The notes beneath the pieces were generated by a model that did no database searches, was not told where the DNA came from, and saw only the letters and a program-made list of their open reading frames with translations. From NCBI GenBank assembly GCA_904066235.2, contig CAJFCV020000006.1, positions 1,364,001 through 1,428,000 of the forward strand: a stretch of 64,000 bases of DNA. Reading direction: 5' to 3'. A program made the position numbers and the translations under genes. This document shows, one piece after another, positions 12,701 to 24,700 of this stretch. This stretch comes from Bursaphelenchus xylophilus. Taxonomy: Eukaryota; Nematoda; Chromadorea; Rhabditida; Aphelenchoididae. Position 1 is the first letter of the stretch, and each line of letters begins with the position of its first letter.

Positions 12701-15700
12701 AGTGTCCACCCCTACCGTCGCTGCAACCTCAAGTTGAATCACTGTCAAGTCGTCGATCTCTAAGAACTCCAACCAAAAGAAACAGTAAAGAAGAAAGAAG
12801 AAGGATACACCTTTTTAGTAGCTTTATTTGATAAACCGTATGTTGTAAATAAAAAATTTGCTTTTTATGGAAAGATTTACTATTCGTTTATACGATTGTT
12901 ACTTTATTCGTTTAAAAGATTTTTACTGATTACAAGGTAAATCCCTAAAACTGAGAAAAGTAAATTTTAAAATTCTGTGCGCAATAGACCAATTTCGCCG
13001 AATTTAGTCCGCGCTTTGGACCAATTTCGGCGAATTGAGTCCGCCCTTTGGACCAAATTCGCCGAATTCAGTCCGCGGAGGCACTTTGGACCAAAGTCGG
13101 CGGATTCAGTCCGCGCCTTGGACTTTTTAAATTGTCCGAACCGCGGACAACTCAAAAAAATCCACGCAAACGAAAAACGATGGACTAATTTTTGCAAACT
13201 TAGTCCGAGCGGCGGACCAGTTGAGTTTTGTCCGGCGGATGGACAAGATTTGACGATTTCAGTCCAAAGTGCCTCCGTGGACTGAATTCTGCACTTTCGG
13301 CTGGACTGAAACCAAAAATTTATAAATCACCATCCATATATCGATTAATCCACCTGTGTTTTTTGAACTTCAAACGAAGGGACCTCGATTTTGGACTTGT
13401 TTTTGAAGCTGTTCGAACAGTTAATTTGCTCGGTACAGAAAGAACGTTGTGTTGAAAGCAATCACACGGCGCAAGGAGCTTGATACGGATAGTAAGCGCT
13501 CAGGAAGTGAAGGAAAACGCACCGCCACCGCTTCTTTCATATTTCTGATGATGACCGTTACTTTCGCTGAATTTTGATTCTCCAAAAAAATATAGCTATG
13601 AAAACAAGTTTCCATTTTTTTGGTACACCTTGTAATATCTTGGGAATTTTCTACAACGCTTACCTCCACGTTCTTCGAAGTCACATCGACCGGTCGCCCG
13701 TCCTGCGTCCAACTGATGGACAGGTCGTTCACATCGTTCTTGAGAACACTTGTCTTCACGGGGCATGTCAACACAACCGACTCGTTTTCTCGTTTTGTAA
13801 TCAGCTGTGGAGTGGTGGCCACGTCTTTGTCCATAACCGGTGGAACTGAAAGGCAAAGTTAACCTCGCTACAATAAAGCCTTTGTGCGGGCAACAAAAAA
13901 TGTCCATGCACTTTATGAAAATGTGAAATATCAATTGTCGGGAAAATAATGTGGATTTGTCGTGTGTTGAAAAATCCACATTATTTTTCAGACTGACCGA
14001 TATTTTATATTTTCATAAAGTTCATGGACATTTTTTTGGAAAGTAAAGTGTTTTCGTATCAGACTGTCGGGAAAATAATGTGGATTTGTCGTTCCTTAAA
14101 AAATCCACATTATTTTCCAGACAGACTGATATTTCATATTTTCATAAAGTTCATGGACATTTTTTGGAGGGTAAAGTGTTTTCGTATCAGTCTGTCGGGA
14201 AAATAATGTGGATTTGTCGCACTTTGAAATCGCCCATCATTGCTTTGCGACGGCAAATTTGGCGCGAGATTGCGGCGATGCCAGAAATTTCGCTGCGACA
14301 AATCCACATTATTTTCCCGACAGGGTAACACTAACAAAGATTTGACTGATTTTTTATTTTTTTTTTTATTTTTTTTCAAACACTTACTCAACACATCCAC
14401 TTCGAAGTCCTCACTCGCACTTCCCCCTTGATTCTGAACGAAACAAGTGTACGCTCCGCGATCCGAATGCTCCACTTCTCGGATTCCGAACGTCTGATTC
14501 CCCTGTTGTAGCGAGAACTTCAACGTCTTCCCGTCGCTGATCTTCTCCCCGTAATCCACCGGTCGCCCGTCCTTCAGCCACATGATCATGGGCTGCGGGA
14601 TGGCGGTGGCCGGACACTCCAGGTAGATGGAGCGACCCAGAACCGCGAGCGGGTTGCGGATCACGTTCGACTCGTCGATGCGCGGCGGCACGATGACGCG
14701 CACGCTCAGGTCGATGTCGTTGGAGCCGGCCACGTTGGAGGCGCGACACACGTACTTGCCGGCGTCCGACAGCGTGGCGTTGGTGAGCTTCAGCTTCTGC
14801 AAGGAGAACGATTTAGTCTTCAGTTTGTCGAGAAAATAATGAGCACTCCGTTGCAGCGAAAATCGCAGCGCCGCGGAGGAAATGAATTGTGTCGCAAAAT
14901 CAAATTGCATTTCACTTCAGCTACACGATTGACGCAGCGAAAGAGGGGCTCATTATTTTGCAGACAGACTGATTGATATCCTGAAGAAACTTGGCGTATT
15001 TTTATGGGGAGGTGGTTCAAGTGCAACGCTCAGACTTTGATGAAATTTAACGCTAATTTAGAGCTATTTTTATATCAGTCTGTCGGGAAAATAACGGCGG
15101 ATCGTCGCGCCTTGGAATCGCCCATCATCGCTCTGCGACTGAAAGCCGCGGCTGGGGATTTGGTGCGCGATAGCGGCGAGGCGAGGCATTTTGCTGCGAC
15201 AATCCGCCGTTATTTTCCCGACAGACTGATAAGACATATGTGAGATTTCCCGCTCTCATTTCGTAGAAACGACCGAGATTTTTAGCCCGAAAGTTGGGGA
15301 AGAAGGGAAATTTTTTTGCGAATTTTGGCAAAAAAGTCTTGAACAGAACGCCTCAATCCTTTCGTATTTTACCTTTGCATTCGGCGAGACATGGAACTTA
15401 GAAGATGAGAAATCAATGTCCACTCCATTGCGAAGCCACTCAATCGTTGGGGTTGGATTCGCTTCCACTGGACAGACGATGTCCAAGGAGTCACCTTCGA
15501 TCACCGTGTAGCTCTTGTTGACGGCGTTTCCGAATCGAGGTGCGGCTGAAATTAAGTTTGTTGACTGTATTGGCATACTCACCAATCACTTCCAGCTCAT
15601 AATTCGTCTCCAACTCCCCGATCTCGTTCCTCGCCCAACACGTATATCGTCCGGCTTGGCCTACGGTCGCATTCACCACCTTCAAATTCGTCCCTTCCAC

Positions 15701-18700
15701 CACATACGCCTCCGTCGCGGACGGGCTAATATCGTTGTCGAGGAAACGCCACGTGACCAGCGGATCGGGCGACCCTTGAACCGGGCATTCCAGCGTCAAC
15801 TGCGCGCCCTCCACGACGGTGGGGTTCTGGTCGATGGCGTCGTCGATGTGGGGCGCGGTCTGGATGAGGACGCTGAACGGCGCCTCGGCTTGGCCCGCCT
15901 TGTTCGACACGACGCACGAGTAGTCGCCGGCGTCCGTTGCCTTCGCCTTGGGGATGAGCAGAGTCTCGCCGCGCGGCGACAGGATGATGTTCGGGGCGTT
16001 GGTGATGGGACGGCCGCTTCGCATCCATCTGAAAATTTAGTGAGGTATGTATACAGTATGGTGTTGTAAAATACGACGCTTTTTCGTTTGACAAATGAAA
16101 AAGAGAGGTGTTTGAAGTGCGATGCTCAGATTTTAAAGCAACATCATACAGATTGAATACACGTATGTCTGTCGGGAAAATAATGAGCAGTCTGTCGCAT
16201 CGCTGCCGAAAAAATGAATTGTGTCGCGACAAAATCAAATTGCGTTCCATTTCAGCGACACAATCGGCGCACATTGCGCTTATTTTTCCCGACCGACTGC
16301 TACGTTGATGTTGAAGAACCGCACTGTGAAAAATTATCAGAACTTTTACCCTCGGGTGGTACTACTATGCCGTTTTTCAAAAGTGCGTAAACTTCTTGTT
16401 ACAAGCTTTCCGCACTGAGCATTTCATCTTTTGCACCGTGCAATTGAAAAATTGCCGTGAATTTTTCGCTCGCGACAGATTGCACAATTGCAAATCTTGG
16501 CAAAATGCACCATGCGCCGCGGAAAAAGTCGACTCGCTTTTGAAAAGGCGTAGTAGTCCGTTTAAAGTCGCGGGAGCGGTATTTGGCGTTTGCATCGTGC
16601 AGAAAAACCCAGCCGAGCGACAGCCCAAAAAAGCATATTGCACGGTGGAAAAAGCAAGAAGTTTCACAGCGACAGTCAACTTTTGTTTTTGCACAGTGCA
16701 TGTCGCTAAAATCACTTCCGCGCTTTGCGAACGGGTTATTATAAAAGCGTTTTGTTGTACGTAACCTCCAACCTACTTCACGGTCGGCTCCGGATTCCCA
16801 GTGAACTTGCACTCCAGCCGAACCTTGCTCCCATCGATGGCTTTTATGACTTTTTCGTACTCCAAAATCTTCGGCCGAACATACACTTCGACCGCGAATT
16901 CCGTGGACACGGAGCCGGCGTCGTTCAGGGCCTCGCAAGTGTAGCGGCCTTCGTTTTCCGTTGTAACGTCTTTCAGCTCGAGTTTGGGGTGCGTTCGATT
17001 CAGACCTTTGCCATTTTGATACCACTTGATTTTGGGGCTGGGCGAGCCCTCGGCGAGGCATTCGAGGGTCAAGTCGGTGCGCTCGACCACTTTGAAGACT
17101 CGTTCGCCGGGGGTGATTATTGGAGGAGCTGAAAAGTGAGGTTGAAAATTGTAAAGGAGGCGCTCAAAGTGCAACGCTTTTATTGTAATCAAATTTGGGG
17201 CAAACTGGAAAGGGAGGCATTTTGACACATTTTTGATACTTCCCGGATGCAATGTGGTACGTTTTTGATACCAAAAAATGTGGCAAAATGCTCCCCTCTC
17301 CAATTAAAAAACAAAATCTCGTTTCATTTGCAAAGCGCCATCTCCAGTAGCGTACCTGATCCAGTGGCAAAAACCGTACCATTTTGCGTCCGGGAAGTAT
17401 CAAAAAATCTGGCAAATACCTCCCTTTCCAACTAAAAAAACTCCATTTTGAAGGGTCCTCACAAAAAGAGTGGGCGGGCTTTTGAAATCGAAGTTTTTTC
17501 ACTTGGAGAGGGAGGTATTTTGCTACATTTTTTGATGCTTCCCGGATGCAAAACGCCACGTTTTTTGTCACTGGATCTGGGCAGAAAAAATCGAGATTTT
17601 TAGGTCGGAAATTGGGGAGATCCAGATTTTTTGAGCGATTTCTTTATTATACTGACCAGACAATGGAATCCCGACTGATACACTCCATGATTTTACATGT
17701 GATTAGTGTGAATAAATTGAATTGAATATTTCGAGAAAGCCATCGCTCTTTTCGCATTTCCTTGTACAAAGTATCGCACTTACTCAACACCTCCACTCGA
17801 ATCTTCTCCTTGACCATTCCCCCTTTATTCTGCACCGTCACCGTGTACTGTCCGCCGTCGCTGGGCTTCACCTCCACCAGCCGGATCACATAAAACACTC
17901 CTCCGTCCATGGGCTCGGTCACAGTCGCCAGTTCGAGGCCGCCCTTCTTCCAGCTCACCTCCAGCGGCTCGGTGCCTTGCAACAGCCGCGCTTTGATCGT
18001 CAGGTTCTTGTTCTGCACCACCTTGACGACTTCGTTGGGGAGCTCGAGGCGTGGCGGCACCACCACCTCCACGAAGACGTCGGCTTCGGTCCGACCGGCC
18101 TTGTTCTGCGCCACACACGTGTAGCGGCCCTCATGCAACGTGCTGACATTCTGCACAACCAAATGCCCATTCTCCACGTTTGCTATTGTTTTTTCCACCA
18201 ACAACTCCCCCGACGCAATGGGCTGACCATCAAAAAGCCACGATATCTCCGGCTTCGGCTCTCCATCCGCGTTGCAGTTCAACGAAAGTCGCTCTTCCAG
18301 GCGAATTGCGACATTGCGCATCGCGGGCGCGGGCTGTTGAATGTGCGGAGTGGTGAGGACGGCCAGGTTCAGGGTGGCCTTGGTCTCGCCGGCGTCGTTC
18401 GCGACCTCGCAAATGTATTCGCCGGCGTTTCGTGCGGACACCTTCGAGAAGTGCAGCGTGTAGCCGCTCTCGGACACCTGAAATGAGATATAGCCTCGGA
18501 AGTTGAAAATCAAAAAATCTTTGTGTATCCAGAAAACGTGTCAGGATGACATCTGTTTTGGTATGTGCCTGTGGTAAAAAGACAAGCCATATATGGCTTC
18601 CGGGGCCGGCTTTTGGCATTTAGGGGCTCCCGGCCTAGCCCCCGTGAATGTCTGGCCGGCCCTTGGTCAGTGGGGCCTATGGCCCCGCTCTAAGAGTTGT

Positions 18701-21700
18701 GAGGATTTTCAGAGCCAGCCCGGCCTCAAAAAATTTGATCGGGCCAAGGTCCCGGCCCCAGAAAAGCTGGGCGGGCGCACGCTTGCGGGCAACCACTTTG
18801 CGGGCAACCAGTTTGCGGGCAAATTTTTTGCGGGCAGCCACTTTGCGGGCAGCCGACATTTGCGGGCAGCACCGGCATTTGCGGGCAGCCTGGGACATTT
18901 GCGGGCAGGGTCGACAGTTGCGGGCAGCCTGGAAGATTTGCGGGCAGCCGACATTTGCGGGCAACCGACACCTGATTATGGAGGTAACAGGGTGGACGTG
19001 GAAAAATTACTGTGATATTTTGGAAATTTGCCGACATTTGCGGGCAGCCGACACTTGCGGGCAACCGACACTTGCGGGCAGCCGACATTTGCGGGCAACC
19101 GGCACCTGAGGGTTACAAGGTGGAGGTGGAAAAATTAGTGCCATATTTTGGAAGTTTTCCGACATTTGCGGGCAACCGACACTTGCGGGCAGCCGACATT
19201 TGCGGACAACAGTTCTAAAAGTTCCAATACAACCTGTGTGATTGTTTTTTCCTGTTGCCCGCAAATGTCGGTTGCCCGCAAGTGTCGGCTGCCCGCAAAT
19301 GTCGGCAAATTTTCAAAATATTGCAGTAATATTTCCACCTCCACCCTGTAACCCTCAGGTGCCGGTTGCCCGCAAATGTCGGCTGCCCGCAAGTGTCGGT
19401 TGCCCGCAAGTGTCCCAGGCTGCCCGCAAGTGTCTCAGCTGCCCGCAAATGTTTCAGCTGCCCGCAAATGTGACCCCACAAATTTTGCCCGCAAAGTGGC
19501 TGCCCGCAAAAAAATTGCCCGCAAACTGGTTGCCCGCAAAGTGGTTGCCCGCAAGTGTCGCGACGCCGAAAAGCTGGCCCGGCCCAAGAAAATTTGATCG
19601 AGCCTCTGGTACCAGAAAAGCCATGGTCAGCCCCAAAAAACTTCGGTCCGGCATCAAAAAAGCTCGTGCAGTCTCGAGAAAAACTCAGCCCGGCCTCCCA
19701 AAAAATATATCGAGTCCCCGGCCCCAGAAAAGCTCGGCTCGGCCCCAGAAAATCTTGGCCCGGCCCTGAAAAGTTAGATCGAGTCCTCAGCCCCAGAAAC
19801 GCATGGTCAGCCTCACAAAACTTCAGTCCGGCTCGAAAAAAGCTCGAACCGTCTCCAGAAAGGCTCGGCTCGGCGCCACAAAGATAGGCCATGCCCAGGG
19901 CCCCAGAAAAGCTCGGCACAGCCACAGAAAAGCTCGGCCCGGCCCCTTTCCCGAAATTTCCGAAGCCCGTTCGAACTTTATATGCCGATCCGGCCCTTGC
20001 CATGTCTGGACAATATCAACATCGTTCACCACTCCCCACACTCACCTGAATCGTCGGGCTGTTCGTTACGACCGCGTCGTCCTTCAGCCAAGTCATCCGA
20101 TACAAGCTGGGATCATTAACAGGGCAGGTCAACGTGATCGTCTCGTTCTCCCTCGCCTCCACATCCTGATACGGCACAACCACCACGGGCGCGTCCAGCA
20201 TGGTGATGACAATGTTCTTGGTGGCTTTGCCGGCTTCGTTCTCCCCGATACAGGTGTAAACGCCGGCGTCGTCCAACTGCGCCGAGTCAATGTAGAGTTG
20301 TTGGTTGTTGTTGAGGAATTGCCGCTCTTCGCTCGCTTCGAACGCCATGTTTCGGCCATCCTGGAAAGAATTGAAGGTTTATGTTATAATAGCGTATTAA
20401 AAATAGTTGTAATTTTCTTATTTTCCAATTTTGTAATCTTGTTATCATCCAATTTTCCGATCAAACTCGTTTCCCACGTTGTTTGTTTTCATGTTCGAAG
20501 TTCCGCACCCAAACCTCTTTATTATCGGGCCCAAATATTTATCCGAGTTCCCCATTAAGGGCGCGTATCCGAACCCGAAAAAAGGGGAGTTTTGGCGCCC
20601 CCCGTCTCGAGGACCGACCAGGGATTTCATTGGGAAAAACCCGCCGGTTTCGCACAAATTTCGGGCACTCTGCGCGCGCGGCCGCTTCATTTCGTTTTTT
20701 CCGCTTGAAATTTCGCTTTAAGCGCCGTGGCGGTTTCGAGCGGGGTTTGGACGTATTTTGGGGGGCGAAAAATTTACTGGCCTCCTTCAGTGACACTGGT
20801 CCATGTCTTCGCAAAAAATCTTCCCATATGCGACGCTCAGATGAAAATCATTTCTCCTACCTCTTTTTGTAGGAGCTAGGAGCATAGTGGTCGTTTCACA
20901 AAGTGCGTAGACTTTTCGCCACGGCGCACACTGCACTTTGTTTCTTTTTGCATTGTCAGCTAGTCATGCCACAAAATGCGGAAAAACATCTCCGCACTGT
21001 ATGGAATCGACCAGTATCAGTCTGTCGGGAAAATAATGAGCACAATGTCGCTGTGCCGCCGCGTTGCTGAAGTGAAAAGCAATTTTATTTTCACCGCGAC
21101 GCAATTCATTTTCTCGGCAGCGATGCGACTTTCGATGCGACAGAGTGCTCATTATTTTCCCGACAGACTGATATCAGTATTTTTATAGAGTCCATAGACG
21201 TTTGTCGTGGTCTGCACCGTGCATAAAGCCCCATTTTGCACCGTGCAATTTTTCTTTTCTTTTTTTGTTCTTCGCACTGTGCGACGAGTGGCGCTAGGAA
21301 TTTGCACAGTGCAAACGGCTGTTTTGAGGTTTGCACTGTGCGAAAAGAGAAAAATGCACTGTGCGGTGGCGACAAGCGCGGGAAAGCGTTCAAAATGCAA
21401 TGTGCGCTGAGGGAAAAATGTCCATGCTTTTTATGAGTCTGTCGGGAAAATAATGACGGGAATTGCGCCTGGTAATCGGTCATCATTGCTTTGCGGCGGG
21501 AAGCTGCAGCTGGGGAGTTGCACTGTTTTTTCAACAAGACATTTTGCTGCGACAAGTCGCCGTTATTTTCCCGACAGACTGATATTAAAGGGCCTGTACA
21601 GCTACTTTGAAAAGCGATTTTCTCGGCTTGGGGTGGCTTTCTGATATATCGTTTGTTTTCGTGGCGGGACGCACTGACAAACTCGGTGCGATTTTTTGGA

Positions 21701-24700
21701 TCCAAGATGAAGAATATTAGGTGTATAACGTACATTGTTCAGCGTAATATGGCGCCAATTTGTTGTTTTTGTGTGGAGAATGGGTAAGTTGTTGTTTTGG
21801 AATATTTTTGGGTAGATTTTTAGACATTTTTGATGTTGGAGATGGTTCTTGAAGCCTTTGGGAAAAATTATAAGTTAAAAATAGGTTTTATGAGGTGGGA
21901 GGATGGTAAAGTTGTTTTAGAAGGTTTTGTTTGTAAGTGGGTGAAGTTATTTTGAAGCACTCTACATTTTTTTGACAGATTGATGAATGTTTGTATTATT
22001 TTAGGTAAAAACTTTGGTGCGGAAGAGAACAAACCAAAGCTCACTCATGATAAGTAAAAGTCTGGGCAACAGCAGACTAAGCACGAGTTAAAGACGCGTC
22101 AGGCCAACGAGGATGCTAACCAGAAAGCTCTCCAAATATCTCGTTGCCTTGAACAACGACAGCGGGGAAAATGGAATATGAAAGCCGAACAGCGCATTGC
22201 TCCAATTGTAAGTTCATTTGAGATTATTTTTCTTTGGCTTTTAGGGACTTCGTGAGAGGTTTGAACGAGCATAAATACCTTTTTTGAGGTAAATTTATAT
22301 TACACATGCCATTTCAGAAGTGCAAACGATCAACTATTAAAATAGTCGACGATCCCAACAGCCGTGAAATCCGCTAAGAACACCGCTTCAACGACTGCTG
22401 TTTTTGTTACCTTTCTTGTTTATAACCTTCCTATTAAACGTGAATAGTTTATTGTTGAAATCCCTCGAAAAAGACAACATAATACAGAAAATGGCAGCAT
22501 CTCCTCGATTGCCTGTTCTACCCAATTTTGCTTGAATCCACAGCGGTTCTGATCCATTCAGCACCTCGATTTCCTTCTTCAGAGACGACGGTTTATGTTC
22601 GGGCCACGGGGATTCCACCTGGAAAACAGAGGCAAACATGAATAATATAATGTGAAAATGAAAGTCAAATGCAACAAAATACAGTAAACAAAAGCCCCGA
22701 ATAACTTTACAGGTCTATAAAACATAATTGTGGACGAAAAGGCGTACACGCAACATTGCGACGCATTTTCCACTTATTTCTACCTAAAATAATATCAAAA
22801 ATCCATCTATCTGTCAAAACCAATGTAGAGTGCTTCAAAATAACTTCGCCCACTCACAAATAAAACCTTCTAGGACAAGTTTAACCTCCTTCCACCTCAT
22901 AAAACATATTTTACCTTTTAATTTACCCCAAAGGCTTCATAAAGCATCCTTAACATCAAAAAATGCCTAAAAATCAACTCAAAAAATTTTCCAAACAACA
23001 ACTTACCCATTCTCCACGCAAAAACATCAAATTGGCGCCATATTACGCTGAATAACGTACGTTATACGCATAACATTCTTCACCTTGGATCAAAAAAGGT
23101 CGCACCGAGTTTGTCGATGCGTCCCGCCACGATAACAAACGTTATATCAGAACGCCACCCCAAGCCGAGAAAACCGCTTTTCAAAGTAGCTGTACAGGCC
23201 CTTTAAGATACTACATCACCGAGATGACTTTGGCAAAGTTTTAAAAAGATCAGGATATCGTACCGATGGCATATTGTATATCAGTTTACAGCTTATGAAA
23301 CAACCCTTTTACAACAAACTTTCGGATAATAAAGCCTCTATAAAGTGGCCAATTTGAGCGCTTTTCAGAGTTTACATCAAGCCAAAATCAACCTTCGTAC
23401 AACGAGATATTACTATAGCAAACAAATTTTATGATCTTATAGCTAAACAGAGGCCTGTACTAGTCGCGGAAAAAAGTCCTGGGAATTTCTCGCGCCCCCC
23501 AAATTCCGTCGCGCTCCGAAAAGTCGATTTGTCGCGGGAATCGCGCGCGACAATAAGCCAAAATCAACAAAATTGCACTGTGCAAATGCACTTTTCGGGT
23601 TCATGCACAGTGCAGAGTCGCAGAAAATTCCCAGGACTTTTTTCCGCGACTAGTATGATATTTTTCGTTCTAAAAACCATTCGTAAGCACTTCAAGTCTC
23701 CAAAGAGTGCATTTTTTCACCTCCGTCATTACTGTACTCCCCTCAGCACTTTCCATTTTTGGCTATCTTGTCCTTCGAACCCCCCAATTTCCCATCTGAG
23801 ATTAATCTGTTTCCCAAAGACCGCTCCATTTTAATTGGCTTGTTTTTGGTCTCCACCTGTGTTGTGTTTTTTTTTTGAATATTCAATTTATATGGCTTCG
23901 CGGCAAAAAAAAACAATTTTTTTCGTTCCTTCGAATCTCTTCACTTTCGGTCCAAGGCCACAACACAAAGGGCGTGCGCGTGATGGATCGGTTTTGGGGA
24001 AACGACGGCTCTGATGGGCCGGAAAATCGGCTCTTACCGAAGGAGCGGTGGAATACGGAGAATTTGAGGGGGAATTGCGGCAAATTGCTGGTAAATCTCT
24101 GTAGATCTCTGTATAGAACATCGCAGAGAACCGAAAAAATTATTTTTTATATTATGGCCACGGTAAAAAGTCCTGAATTTTCACGCGCCCCAAATTCTGT
24201 CGCACTCTGATATTTGATTTGGCGCTACCAAAAACGGGAATCGCGTGCGACAAAGTGCAAAAAATAGAAAATTGCACTGTGCAGCTCACTTTTTTGGTCG
24301 GTCGCACTGTGCAAAATGGGTCTCTCGAATTATCTCATAAAAAGAGTCGCAGAAAATCCAAACAGGGGAAGTACTCCAAGTGCGACGCTCAGATTTTCTT
24401 TAAATTTTGCACACACGTCGGGTATGGACTAAACATCAATTCCTGAAAGTTTTAGCTCGGCCTTTGCGGGCGTCGCCGAGAAATCGAACGATTTTTGCCG
24501 CCGAAAGAGCACGCTAAACGTGGAGAGCGGTCAGAGAGAAAAGCGCTTTTTGGCCATAACTTTGGCAGTTTCGCGCGGAAAAATTTGATTTTTTGTAGAA
24601 ACATTACTCTTTACGGTAGAAATAGGCATGAAACTTTTCGTACCGAAATTCCGCAGAAAATCCTAAATTTTCGCCGACTTTCGATCAAAAAATCTCGATT

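Noticed and set aside
15515..16069. Plus-strand frames of 100-250 codons opposite Ig exons (also near 17722, 48541, 50712, 55877)
   Set aside because: High-GC coding exons leave the opposite strand open; no domains or splice signals.
18780..19560. CRISPR-like appearance of short spaced repeats (also at 36011-37060)
   Set aside because: Units and spacers vary in length, spacers are related low-complexity sequence, both orientations occur, and the genome is eukaryotic.
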